A DNA stretch of 64,000 nt from contig JAMPFJ010000003.1 in assembly GCA_023664535.1 (NCBI GenBank), forward strand, positions 42,320-106,319. Reading direction: 5' to 3'. The position numbers were made by a program, and so were the translations under genes. Of this stretch, positions 31,830-41,240 are shown in pieces; within the stretch, counting starts at the first letter, position 1, and each line of letters starts with the position of its first letter. This DNA comes from Bacteroidales bacterium. Its GTDB lineage: Bacteria > Bacillota > Clostridia > Lachnospirales > Lachnospiraceae. The notes under the pieces were generated by a model that saw nothing but the letters and a program-made list of their open reading frames with translations, searched no databases and was not told the DNA's origin.

Positions 31830-34193
31830 TTATTCCACTCCACGGTTGTAATGTCCCCTGGTTTTTTCCCCCTCCCATGCCTTTTGGCAAAACAGGGCGT
31901 CAAACACCTCGGATATTTCTCTTTCTTCTTCAGTAATAAAATGTATTCTCCGGTTTCGGTTAAGTTTTTCCTCATTTTCAACCAAATCCATCAACACCGT
32001 CGGTATCCCATTATAAATGATATTATAACAATACCGGCAGTTACAGCGCACAAAAAAAGACTTATTCAGCCGGTCTTTCATGATAAACCCGGAATTATTC
32101 TGATTACATCCTCCGACAGCCGCCTGCATACACTGTGCGCTTACCATAAGCTGCTGATATCCGTAAACCTCTATCTCGCTTCCCCTGCCGAGATAGCCCA
32201 GCCGGTTAAGCTGTTTTCGATTTAATTCCACCGGAACCGTAATTTCCGCCCCCGGCTGGCTTCGCCGGATAAATTCCGCCGCATAGTCATTCATCGCATA
32301 CAGGCTGTAATCCGTTACTATTGTACCACGATATTGAAAATGATTCAAATATGCCAGCTCGTCCAGATTACGCACCATAATTCCCGGAATTTCCTCCAGC
32401 GGTAATTCCTCCAGCTCTTTTAATACGCTGCTCCGCAAAACCGGCGGCAGAACTACAAAGCAGGACTTATCCTTTTCCAAAAGCTGTCGCAGCTCCTTAA
32501 GGGAGAAATACTGCATATCCAGATAAATGCGGGTAATCCGCTTTTCCCTTTTTACCCTGTGGTACTGTGCAAAGTCGGAAACCATGGCGCTTATCCTTTT
32601 CTCCTCCGGTGAACCGGACATGGCTCTTTCCGATTCCCTGCCCGCCTCATTCTGTTTTCTTTCAGGCAGTCTCCTTTTTCCGGAAGCTGCAGCCTCCTGC
32701 TCCAGCTTTTCCACCGCACTTCGCCGAAGCTCCTTTAATGCTTTTAACGGATAAAAGGCGTCACCGTCAATATGCATATCCAGTCTCTCCAGATTATATC
32801 GGGTATTCCCCATTTTTCCGACCTTGTCCAGAACCGTCTTTTCGGTAACCGGTCTGCCGGAAGCCTTCTGCACCACTTCCCCCGTTCGGGTAACGGAATA
32901 TTCCCTGCCGCCCGCCCTCATTCCTAAAGTAAGCTTTGCCACACATCCGGTTCTTAATTCCATCGTCCCCCATAACGGAATTTTCCTGTCCGTCTCCGAA
33001 TATTTCGCCAATTCATCCATCAGCGGTTTGTTCCACATCCTTCTGACCCGTTGATTTTCATAAAACCTTGCGTTTCCCGGTGTATTTAACGTAATGGTCT
33101 CTCCCTGTCTGCCATCCATATTACTGGTCAACGTCACCGATTCATGCCTCGCTTCCGGAACAAGGATATCTCCCCTGGATACATTCTCACACAGACTGAC
33201 GGTAATCCGGTTTTTTCCTGTCCTGATTATTTCTCCGACAGAAACGCCCATGTTTCCGGGATTTTCCAGCGACATCATTTCCCCGCCATTCTTTTTACGG
33301 TAATACCCCTCCGTAAATCCTCCGCGGTTAAAAACCTCCGCCATTTCCCTTTTTCCCTTTTCTATAAGCTCCTCTGACAGCTCTTTCCGCTGCCATGCAT
33401 CCAGCACCCGCCGATAAGCCCTCACGCAGACTGCCACGTACTCGGGACGTTTCATCCTGCCTTCAATCTTAAAAGAATCCACACCGGCGGCAATCAGCTC
33501 CGGTACAGACTCCAACCCGCATAAATCCTTTGGGCTAAGCAGATATGAACCCTTTGTCTTTATTATTTTCCCCGTCTCGTCCATGAGCCGGTACGGAAGC
33601 CGGCAGGTCTGGGCACAGCGTCCACGGTTACCGCTCCTCCCGCCCAGCATGGAACTCATCAGACACTGACCCGAATAGCAGTAACATAATGCCCCCTGAA
33701 CAAAAACCTCTACCTCCGGCGAATTATTTTCTTCCTTCAACTGCCTGATTTCCGTCAGGGAAAGCTCTCTTGCCGGAACAATTCTTGTCACCCCGTATTC
33801 CTTAAGCAGCTTATACGCATAGGGAGTCGTAACGGTCATCTGGGTCGACGCATGAATCGGCAAATCGGGAAAATTTTCATGAATAAAAACCACTGCTCCT
33901 AAATCCTGTACAATTACCGCATCCACTCCCGCTTCATAAAAAGGCGCCAGATAAGCGTAAAGCTCTGCAATTTCCTCATTACGAAATAAGGTGTTAACGG
34001 TCAGATAAACCTTAACACCATATAAATGACAATATTGAATTGCATCAAGTAAAACCGGCTCGGAAAAATTATCTGCATAAGCTCTTGCTCCAAATCGGCT
34101 TCCTCCGAGATAAACCGCATCCGCACCGGCATGAACCGCCGCTTTCAACGCTTCCATGGAACCGGCGGGAGCTAAAATTTCAGGTATCATCAT
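31830..34193 (-). CDS. U32 family peptidase-like protein (RlhA-like)
   Basis: 787 residues. The N-terminal half is the U32 TIM-barrel domain: PEILAPAGSMEALKAAVHAGADAVYLGG and the signature GALCYCYSGQCLMSSMLGGRSGNRGRCAQTC with conserved Cys. A DUF3656-like middle domain and a C-terminal half with more Cys (QCMQAAVGGC, RCNCRYCYN) follow. E. coli RlhA of this family hydroxylates C2501 of 23S rRNA; the same activity here is a family-based inference, peptidase action is doubtful. It follows zapA by a few bases. Confidence 0.85.
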   Translation of the reverse strand: MMIPEILAPAGSMEALKAAVHAGADAVYLGGSRFGARAYADNFSEPVLLDAIQYCHLYGVKVYLTVNTLFRNEEIAELYAYLAPFYEAGVDAVIVQDLGAVVFIHENFPDLPIHASTQMTVTTPYAYKLLKEYGVTRIVPARELSLTEIRQLKEENNSPEVEVFVQGALCYCYSGQCLMSSMLGGRSGNRGRCAQTCRLPYRLMDETGKIIKTKGSYLLSPKDLCGLESVPELIAAGVDSFKIEGRMKRPEYVAVCVRAYRRVLDAWQRKELSEELIEKGKREMAEVFNRGGFTEGYYRKKNGGEMMSLENPGNMGVSVGEIIRTGKNRITVSLCENVSRGDILVPEARHESVTLTSNMDGRQGETITLNTPGNARFYENQRVRRMWNKPLMDELAKYSETDRKIPLWGTMELRTGCVAKLTLGMRAGGREYSVTRTGEVVQKASGRPVTEKTVLDKVGKMGNTRYNLERLDMHIDGDAFYPLKALKELRRSAVEKLEQEAAASGKRRLPERKQNEAGRESERAMSGSPEEKRISAMVSDFAQYHRVKREKRITRIYLDMQYFSLKELRQLLEKDKSCFVVLPPVLRSSVLKELEELPLEEIPGIMVRNLDELAYLNHFQYRGTIVTDYSLYAMNDYAAEFIRRSQPGAEITVPVELNRKQLNRLGYLGRGSEIEVYGYQQLMVSAQCMQAAVGGCNQNNSGFIMKDRLNKSFFVRCNCRYCYNIIYNGIPTVLMDLVENEEKLNRNRRIHFITEEEREISEVFDALFCQKAWEGEKTRGHYNRGVE

Positions 34194-34199
34194 CTTCCC

Positions 34200-34604
34200 C
34201 TATTCCTGCCTTGTCTTTTCTGCCTCTAACTGAATAATTTTGCGCTGCAGAGCATTCACCTGCTCCTTGTACTCCTCTACCAGACGCATAGAGGATTCAT
34301 ATTTAATTTGCGTTTCAATCACCTCATGGCGAAGGTCGTAAATCTGTTTTTCCTTCTCATCATCCTTTGCCGCAAGCTTTCCGGTCTCGTTTTTTATCTT
34401 GAAATAATCATCGGCAATATTGATTGCCAGCAGAATATTCTGATATTCCGCCGTCAGTCTGCGAAAGCCCTCCGATGCCTTACATTCCGCAATCTTGCTG
34501 TTCATATAATTGGCAACCTCCTGCAGGTAATCCGTATTTTCATATCCGCTTAAATTATAAATCCGTCCATTGATTACCACTGCAATATCATTTTTATCTG
34601 CCAT
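34200..34604 (-). CDS. zapA: Cell division protein ZapA
   Basis: 134 residues: an N-terminal ZapA head (NDIAVVINGRIYNLSGYENTDYLQEVANYMNSKIAEC) and a long C-terminal coiled coil. ZapA bundles FtsZ filaments at the septum. ATG at 34604 has AAGGAG at good spacing; the ATG six bases earlier is too close. Followed by the U32 gene and SEDS/PBP pair, which suggests a division or envelope link. Confidence 0.88.
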   Translation of the reverse strand: MADKNDIAVVINGRIYNLSGYENTDYLQEVANYMNSKIAECKASEGFRRLTAEYQNILLAINIADDYFKIKNETGKLAAKDDEKEKQIYDLRHEVIETQIKYESSMRLVEEYKEQVNALQRKIIQLEAEKTRQE

Positions 34605-34683
34605 AGCCATTCTCCTTTATTTAAGTCTGTTTCCGGTATCCTTTATTTTCCGGTTCACGGACAGTTCACACCAAACCTCCCGT

Positions 34684-35682
34684 TTATTCTTTCGGAATCA
34701 GCCCAAAATGCCGGTAAGCCGTCTCCGTTGCCACTCTTCCCCGCGGTGTTCGGGAAATCAATCCATTCTGAATCAGATATGGTTCATAGACATCCTCTAT
34801 GGTGCCGGCATCCTCACCAATCGCCGCCGCAAGGGTATCCAACCCTACAGGCTTTCCACTGAATTTTTCAATCATGGTCAGAATAATATTGCGGTCCACC
34901 TGGTCCAAGCCAAAGGAATCCACCTCCAGACGGTCTAACGCTTTCTTTGCTACCTCCTCGTCAATATGCCCGTCGAAAGAAACCTCCGCAAAATCCCTGA
35001 CCCTTTTTAACAGCCGGTTTGCAAGCCGGGGCGTCCCTCTTGACCGTTTTGCAAGTTCAAAAGCTCCCCCCTCGTCAATTACCACATCCAGTACCTCTGC
35101 GGAGCGCAGTACTATTCTGGACAATTCCTCCTTGGAATAAAACTCCAGACGATTCACCACGCCGAATCTGTCCCTTAACGGCGCCGTCAGCATTCCTGCC
35201 CTGGTAGTCGCCCCAACCAGCGTAAAATGCGGCAAATCCAGGCGGATACTTCTTGCCGCCTGTCCCTTTCCAATCATGATATCAATGGCAAAATCCTCCA
35301 TTGCCGGATATAGAACCTCTTCCACCTGCCGGTTCAGACGGTGGATTTCATCAATAAACAATACGTCATTCTCGTTCAGATTATTCAGAATTGCCGCCAG
35401 CTCCCCCGGCTTTTCCACTGCCGGTCCGGAAGTAATTTTCAAATGGCTTCCCATCTCGTTGGCAATAATGGATGCCAATGTCGTTTTCCCCAGCCCCGGC
35501 GGTCCGTAGAGCAAAACATGGTCTAAGGACTCCCCCCTGTTTTTTGCCGCCTCGATAAATATTTTTAAATTGTTTTTTGCCTTTTCCTGCCCGATATAAT
35601 CCGATAGCATAGTCGGACGAAGATTATTCTCAATCTTAACATCCTCCGGAAGTATCTGGGTACTAATCATTCTGTCTGCCAT
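34684..35682 (-). CDS. ruvB: Holliday junction branch migration helicase RuvB
   Basis: 332 residues. AAA+ motor: [19 protein letters not shown], Walker [10 protein letters not shown], Walker B DEIHRLNR, sensor I GATTRAG, and a C-terminal winged helix. The family N-terminus is intact. Drives branch migration with RuvA. ruvA lies 42 bases upstream; ruvC is absent, as usual for Firmicutes. Confidence 0.97.
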   Translation of the reverse strand: MADRMISTQILPEDVKIENNLRPTMLSDYIGQEKAKNNLKIFIEAAKNRGESLDHVLLYGPPGLGKTTLASIIANEMGSHLKITSGPAVEKPGELAAILNNLNENDVLFIDEIHRLNRQVEEVLYPAMEDFAIDIMIGKGQAARSIRLDLPHFTLVGATTRAGMLTAPLRDRFGVVNRLEFYSKEELSRIVLRSAEVLDVVIDEGGAFELAKRSRGTPRLANRLLKRVRDFAEVSFDGHIDEEVAKKALDRLEVDSFGLDQVDRNIILTMIEKFSGKPVGLDTLAAAIGEDAGTIEDVYEPYLIQNGLISRTPRGRVATETAYRHFGLIPKE

Positions 35683-35724
35683 ATTACTCCATTACGTGAT
35701 TATCTGCTTATTGCACCGCTTTTA

Positions 35725-36336
35725 TTAAAACATCTTTTTCAGCGCCGCTTTTAATAAATCTCCCGATTCCATGGACTCCGCTCCCGGAATCTGTTTTACC
35801 GCCTTCAATGCTTCAAATTCGGAATACCCGAGGCTGACTAAAGCCAGCACCGTATCCTGTATACTGTCATTGTTTCCGGCTGCCTGTTCCCTGCCACTCT
35901 GACTGGCATCCGCTTCCGAAACAAACAAATCCTCTATTGCCAGCTTATCCTTAAGCTCCATAATTATACGGCCTGCTCCCTTGGCGCCAATCCCATTTGC
36001 CCGGGTAATCGCCTTCGTATCCCCTGCCATAATTGCCATGGCGAGATCCCTTACCGATAATACCGACAATACCGCAAGCGCCGCTTTAGGTCCGATTCCG
36101 TTAACGCCAAGCAAAAGTCTGAACGTATCTAATTCCTCTGTCGTCGGAAAACCAAACAGCGTCAGTTCATCCTCCCGCACATGCAGATGCGTATACATCA
36201 TCATTTCCTGGTGCAGCCCGGTTATCCCGCCAAGCACCATCCCTGATGTATAAATGTGATAGCCGATTCCGTTATTCTCAACAAGTACGCTATCCGCAAG
36301 GATTCCCTCGACAGTACCCTTAATATATCCAATCAT
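35725..36336 (-). CDS. ruvA: Holliday junction DNA helicase subunit RuvA
   Basis: 203 residues: OB fold (MIGYIKGTVEGILADSVLVENNGIGYHIY), tandem HhH (LGVNGIGPKAALAVL, ANGIGAKGAGRIIMELKDK) and the C-terminal domain that contacts RuvB (LVSLGYSEFEALKAVKQI). Tetramer that holds the four-way junction. ATG has AAGGAG upstream. Confidence 0.97.
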   Translation of the reverse strand: MIGYIKGTVEGILADSVLVENNGIGYHIYTSGMVLGGITGLHQEMMMYTHLHVREDELTLFGFPTTEELDTFRLLLGVNGIGPKAALAVLSVLSVRDLAMAIMAGDTKAITRANGIGAKGAGRIIMELKDKLAIEDLFVSEADASQSGREQAAGNNDSIQDTVLALVSLGYSEFEALKAVKQIPGAESMESGDLLKAALKKMF

Positions 36337-36500
36337 AATATTCTCCTTCGCTTTTTTGATTATAGCACATTCTGTCTTGTTATGCTATTATAGAATTATG
36401 TTTTTTGGCAGACGGGTATAGAAGCGGCAGTTTTTCTTCCCCTTGTCTTTGTTAACCTGTATGATTGAAAATACGGCACAAAAAACAGAAAGGATATCCC

Positions 36501-37580
36501 ATGAAAACAATACAATATACCGAAGACAACTATTTTTTACCGGAATACTTTACCACCGTTTATCCCGATGCAAGCATACTTTTTTTTGATATTGAAACCA
36601 CCGGATTCGTTGCAAAAAACACAACGCTCTATTTAATCGGAGTGCTTTGGCACGAGCAGGGGCATACAAAAATCCTGCAATGGTTCAACGAAGACGGCTG
36701 CAGTGAGGGTGAACTGCTGTCTGCCTTTGAAGCCTTCAGCCGGAGGTTTACCCATCTTGTCCATTTCAACGGTCTGGGATTTGACCTTCCCTATCTGAAA
36801 CAAAAAGCCGATTTACTCCGTATTCCTTTTTCCGTGGATAAGGAACTTACCCAGATTGACATATTAAAAGAAATCCGCCCCTACAAAAAGTTGTTTTCCC
36901 TGGAAAATATGAAACAGGTAACCCTTGAGCGGTTCCTCGGCATTAAGCGGGATGACATCTGGTCAGGGGGCGACCTGATTAATCTCTATCAGCGGCATGT
37001 CGCATGTCCGGATGCCGACAAAGAACAGACCCTTCTTCTGCACAATCACGACGATTTACTGGGCATGCCGCAAATCAGCCGGATTCTTTGTTATAAAGCA
37101 TTTTTTGAACAGGGCATCCCCACATCGGTTACGCTTGATAACCAGAATACGCATTTAGCCATCCATTTCCAAATGGACGCCTGTTTCCCACTCCCCAGGC
37201 GTATAGCCCTGACGGTAAACGGTATCTACCTTAATGCGGCAGCCTGCTCCGCCACATTACAGATTCCCATTTTTTACGACACGTTAAAGCATTATTTCCC
37301 CGATTATCAGAACTACTATTACCTGCCAAAGGAGGATATGGCAATCCATAAAAGCGTTGCTGCTTATGTGGAATCCGAAAATAAACAAAAAGCAAAAAAA
37401 AGCACCTGTTATATCAAAAAAACAGATGCTTTCATTCCCTGTCCCAATTCGGATTATCCGGAATATTTTTCTTCTGACAGCAAGAGCAAATCAAGATATC
37501 AGCTTCTTACGGACATCACCGACGGCGATGACACAGTAAAAATAAATTATATCCGGAATATCCTTGCCACCTTTATCTGA
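36501..37580 (+). CDS. Ribonuclease H-like exonuclease, YprB family
   Basis: 359 residues on the plus strand. The N-terminal half is an RNase H-like DEDD exonuclease fold: ILFFDIETTGF (DxE), VHFNGLGFDLPYL and HNHDDLLGMPQI (the DxxxD-like third motif), which fits PF13482/YprB. Probably a nuclease acting on DNA or RNA; the substrate is unknown. ATG at 36501 has AAAGGA upstream; the longer frame from 36465 has none. The C-terminal half is not recognised. Convergent with cheR. Confidence 0.8.
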   Translation: MKTIQYTEDNYFLPEYFTTVYPDASILFFDIETTGFVAKNTTLYLIGVLWHEQGHTKILQWFNEDGCSEGELLSAFEAFSRRFTHLVHFNGLGFDLPYLKQKADLLRIPFSVDKELTQIDILKEIRPYKKLFSLENMKQVTLERFLGIKRDDIWSGGDLINLYQRHVACPDADKEQTLLLHNHDDLLGMPQISRILCYKAFFEQGIPTSVTLDNQNTHLAIHFQMDACFPLPRRIALTVNGIYLNAAACSATLQIPIFYDTLKHYFPDYQNYYYLPKEDMAIHKSVAAYVESENKQKAKKSTCYIKKTDAFIPCPNSDYPEYFSSDSKSKSRYQLLTDITDGDDTVKINYIRNILATFI

Positions 37581-37606
37581 GCCGGTAAATCCTTATTTCC
37601 AATCCG

Positions 37607-38383
37607 TCATATCTTCTGATAAAAGAACGAGTCGGCGGAACCAAAACCGATTTCCTTTGCCCGGATAATCTGCTCCGTACTGCCTATAAATAAAATGCCG
37701 TCCTTAACCAGCGACTGATAAAACTTCTGGTACACCTCATCCTTTGCCTCTTCGGTAAAATAAATAACGACGTTCCGGCAGACAATCATATGCATAGCCC
37801 CCGGATATTTATCTTCCAGCAGATTATGCTTGCGAAATTCCACACACCGCCTAATTGACTCATTTATCTGATAACCGTTTCCGTCCTTTGTGAAATAATT
37901 CTTTAAGAACTCCCGCGGCAGCCGTTCCAGGCTTCTGTTGGAATAAAATCCTTTCTTTGCAAAAGCCAATACGTCCTCATCAATATCCGTCGCAAAAATG
38001 TGTATCTGGTCAAGGGGAAAATGCTTTGCTAAAATCATCGCAATCGTATATGGCTCATCGCCGGTAGAACAGGCAGCGCTCCAGATATTTAACCGCGTTC
38101 CAAATTTCCTTTTCAGATAAGGTATCATCTGCGCCTCAAATACCTCCCATTGCTTCGGGTTACGGTAAAATTCCGATACATTTATCGTCAGATAGCTGAC
38201 AAATGCCCGAAGAAGCGTATCATCCTGTTTCATTGCCTGAAAATAATCATCAAACTTCTTGTACCCTTTACGATTCATCAGGGATTCAATCCGGCGTTTC
38301 ATCTGCCGTTCCTTATAAAGGGATAAATTAATATTGGTAAGCTTATAAATATCCTGCTTAAAATTTTCATAATCATATGCCAT
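37607..38383 (-). CDS. cheR: Chemoreceptor methyltransferase CheR-like
   Basis: 258 residues: N-terminal helical CheR_N (KDIYKLTNINLSLYKERQMKRRIESLM), then the SAM-binding domain with NIWSAACSTGDEPYTIAM and NLLE...MIVCRNVVIYF. Methylates glutamates of chemoreceptors. No other chemotaxis gene lies in the window, so it is an orphan here. Preceded by GGAG at normal spacing. Confidence 0.9.
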   Translation of the reverse strand: MAYDYENFKQDIYKLTNINLSLYKERQMKRRIESLMNRKGYKKFDDYFQAMKQDDTLLRAFVSYLTINVSEFYRNPKQWEVFEAQMIPYLKRKFGTRLNIWSAACSTGDEPYTIAMILAKHFPLDQIHIFATDIDEDVLAFAKKGFYSNRSLERLPREFLKNYFTKDGNGYQINESIRRCVEFRKHNLLEDKYPGAMHMIVCRNVVIYFTEEAKDEVYQKFYQSLVKDGILFIGSTEQIIRAKEIGFGSADSFFYQKI

Positions 38384-38451
38384 AATCTAATCTCCGCAAC
38401 GACTATCCCACCGACAGTTATTCTCTGGCGGTATAACAGTCCCATTTTTAC

Positions 38452-38493
38452 AAAAAATTCCCCGCCTCAGTATCTGCTAAGACTAAGACGGGG
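38452..38493 (-). terminator. Terminator after ispH-rpsA
   Basis: Minus strand CCCCGTCTTAGT...ACTGAGGCGGGG stem (ends at 38460-38493), followed by AATTTTTTG. Confidence 0.85.
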
Positions 38494-38507
38494 AGCCTTC
38501 ATTTTCA

Positions 38508-40457
38508 TTACTCTTCAGCAGGAGCTTCCTCCTCTGCCGGAGCCTCTTCTGCTAAATCTTCTTCCACATCATCCGGAATCAGTACTTTCATACTTAAACT
38601 GATTTTCTTTTCATCCGGTTTAAAGTCAACAACCTTAACTTCAACCTCCTGTCCGACAGACAGAACACTGGACGGCTTCTCAATATGCTCTCTTGCAATC
38701 TGTGAAACATGAAGTAAAGCGTCCACTCCCGGCTCTAACTCAACGAATGCGCCAAAATCGGTCATTCTTGCCACCTTACCGGTAACAATATTCCCCACCG
38801 CATACTTTTCTGCCGCAGTAAGCCATGGATTGGTGTCCTCAAACTTAAGGCTTAACGCAATCTTTTCACCCTGAATATCCTTAATAATTGCCTTTACCTG
38901 GTCACCAACATTAAATAATTTTTTCGGATTATCAACCCTGCCCCATGACATCTCTGAAATATGAAGCAGACCGTCAGCTCCGCCCAAATCAATAAACGCA
39001 CCGAAATCAGTTACATTTTTCACCTTACCCTCAACGGTATCGCCAACATTTATTCTGGCAAATAAAGCTTCCTTAGCGGCTTTCTTCTCCGCCTCAATAA
39101 GCATCTTACGGTTACCGATAATTCTTCTCTTTCTTGGGTTAAATTCCGTAATCTTAAACTCAATCTCCTGGTCCTTATATTTTGTCAAATCTTTTTCATA
39201 AATATCGGAAACCAGGCTTGCAGGGATAAATACTCTCGCTTCCTCAACGTTAACGCTTAACCCGCCGTCCAGCACCTGAGTAACCACGCCCTTTAATACC
39301 TCTTCGTTATTAAATGCTTCTTCCAGCCTCTCATTCGCCTTTTCTGCTGCCACACGCTTCACTGACAGTAAAACCTGACCGTCTCCGTCATTGGTCTTGA
39401 TTACTTTTGCCTCGATGGTCTCCCCAATCTGTACCTTATCCTTTAATGAAACGGTCATATCGTTAGAATACTCATTCTTTGTAATAATACCGTCTGCTTT
39501 ATAATTGATATTCAGGATAATTTCATCCTCTTTTACATCAATAACTGTCCCTTTCACTATCTTTCCTGCGCTAATCCTGCTTTCTTCTGCCAGACTAGCT
39601 TCAAACATTGTTCCAAAATCTTCCGCCATGCTACCATGAACCTCCTTAATAATTTGATTAGGGGTAGATGCCCCTGCTGTAATACCTACCCTACCAACGG
39701 ATTCAAAAGCAGCCAAATCCAAATCAACGAGTGTCTGTATATAGTAAGTATTTCCACATTCTTTTTTGCTAATCTCAAATAGCTTTTGTGTATTAGAGCT
39801 GTTCTTTCCACCAATCACAATCATTGCATCGACCTGCTTAGCAATGGAAGCTGCTTCTTTCTGCCTTTCTTCTGTTGCATTGCAAATGGTGTTATAAACA
39901 GTTGTATTATAACCTCTTTCTTTGAAAATTTCAACTATTGAATTGAATTTCTTATGATTAAATGTTGTCTGTGACACCAGACTAAGCTGTTTTCCATCTG
40001 AAACAGACAACCCTTCAGCCTCTTCTACAGACTCTAATACTATCGGTTCCGTATTGCACCATCCCATAATTCCTTTTACTTCCGGGTGGTTTTTATTCCC
40101 GATAATCACTATTTGCTTTCCTTCCACACTATCTTTATCGACAATCTTGTGTATTTTCTTAACAAAGGGGCAGGTTGCATCCACAAGCTCCAGCGACTGT
40201 TCCCTAATCATATCGTATATCTTCCGCTCCACCCCATGGGAGCGGATAACCACTATGCCCTGTTCAAGCCCTGCAAGCTGCTGCTCATTTTCAATAATCC
40301 GGACCCCTTTTGTTTCTAAATCCCCTACTACCTCTTCATTATGGATAATCGGACCGTAGGTATAGACATTTCCTCTTTCTACCTGTTCATATACCGTATC
40401 CACAGCCCGTTTTACCCCAAAACAAAATCCTGCTGTTTTTGCCAGAATCACTTCCAT
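38508..40457 (-). CDS. ispH-rpsA: Fused HMBPP reductase IspH / ribosomal protein S1
   Basis: 649 residues. Residues 1-about 283 are IspH, the last enzyme of the methylerythritol phosphate route, with its three 4Fe-4S cysteines at C12 (AGFCFGV), C96 (ATCPFV) and C192 (TICNAT). Residues about 296-630 hold four S1 RNA-binding repeats (for example VEGKVKNVTDFGAFIDLGGADGLLHISE), then an acidic tail. This fusion is a known Clostridia arrangement. It links isoprenoid synthesis to a translation/RNA protein by one chain. Follows cmk by 20 bases in an operon with the flavoprotein gene upstream. Confidence 0.95.
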   Translation of the reverse strand: MEVILAKTAGFCFGVKRAVDTVYEQVERGNVYTYGPIIHNEEVVGDLETKGVRIIENEQQLAGLEQGIVVIRSHGVERKIYDMIREQSLELVDATCPFVKKIHKIVDKDSVEGKQIVIIGNKNHPEVKGIMGWCNTEPIVLESVEEAEGLSVSDGKQLSLVSQTTFNHKKFNSIVEIFKERGYNTTVYNTICNATEERQKEAASIAKQVDAMIVIGGKNSSNTQKLFEISKKECGNTYYIQTLVDLDLAAFESVGRVGITAGASTPNQIIKEVHGSMAEDFGTMFEASLAEESRISAGKIVKGTVIDVKEDEIILNINYKADGIITKNEYSNDMTVSLKDKVQIGETIEAKVIKTNDGDGQVLLSVKRVAAEKANERLEEAFNNEEVLKGVVTQVLDGGLSVNVEEARVFIPASLVSDIYEKDLTKYKDQEIEFKITEFNPRKRRIIGNRKMLIEAEKKAAKEALFARINVGDTVEGKVKNVTDFGAFIDLGGADGLLHISEMSWGRVDNPKKLFNVGDQVKAIIKDIQGEKIALSLKFEDTNPWLTAAEKYAVGNIVTGKVARMTDFGAFVELEPGVDALLHVSQIAREHIEKPSSVLSVGQEVEVKVVDFKPDEKKISLSMKVLIPDDVEEDLAEEAPAEEEAPAEE

Positions 40458-40477
40458 ATCCTTAACCTCAATTCCCC

Positions 40478-41143
40478 TTATTGCAGCTTTTGCTTCACTA
40501 CCGACAAAATTTCGGCGACCACTTCGTCAATCCCCATATCGGAACTGTCTACCAAAACTGCATCCTCCGCCTGCTTAAGAGGCGCAATGGCACGGTTCAT
40601 GTCCCGCTCGTCCCGCTCAATAATATCCGCCTCAATCCGGGCAAAATCCGGTGTTTCCCCTTTTTCCAGCAGTTCCTTATATCTGCGGTTTGCTCTTTCC
40701 GCTGATGAAGCCGTCAAATAAATTTTAACCTCCGCACCGGGAAGCACATTTGTTCCAATATCCCTCCCATCCATTACCACCGGATATGCTTTCGCCATAT
40801 CCCTTTGTAAATCCAGCAGCGCCGCACGGACAGGAGGCTTCGCAGATGATTTTGAAGCCATATTTCCCGTCTCCTCTGTCCTTAAATATGCGGTAACATT
40901 CTCTCCGTTTAAATAAACCTGCTGAATATTATTTTCATATTGAATGTCAATCGTGATACTCTTACACGCCGCGCCAAGCGCCGCCTCGTCTTCAATATCT
41001 ATCCGGTTCGTGACAAAATAATATGCCATCGCCCGGTATAATGCCCCGGTATCCACATAAATATAATTCAATTCCTGCGCTATCCTTTTTGCAATAGTGC
41101 TTTTTCCTGCACCCGCAGGTCCGTCAATCGCGATTGCTGCCAT
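40478..41143 (-). CDS. cmk: Cytidylate kinase
   Basis: 221 residues: P-loop IDGPAGAGKSTIAKRIA, DTGALYRAMAYY, VVMDGRDIGTNVLP and the lid RRYKELLEKG, typical of bacterial CMP kinase. Phosphorylates CMP and dCMP. Good AGGAG site. Its place upstream of rpsA/ispH is a classical order. Confidence 0.96.
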   Translation of the reverse strand: MAAIAIDGPAGAGKSTIAKRIAQELNYIYVDTGALYRAMAYYFVTNRIDIEDEAALGAACKSITIDIQYENNIQQVYLNGENVTAYLRTEETGNMASKSSAKPPVRAALLDLQRDMAKAYPVVMDGRDIGTNVLPGAEVKIYLTASSAERANRRYKELLEKGETPDFARIEADIIERDERDMNRAIAPLKQAEDAVLVDSSDMGIDEVVAEILSVVKQKLQ

Positions 41144-41240
41144 CTCTTATTCTCCTTTTTATTTTATCTTTTAGCATTTTTCAATTTAACGTAATCTGTC
41201 GAATATTTCATCTGAAAAATACCCTGCTTGCTCTGTTCCA

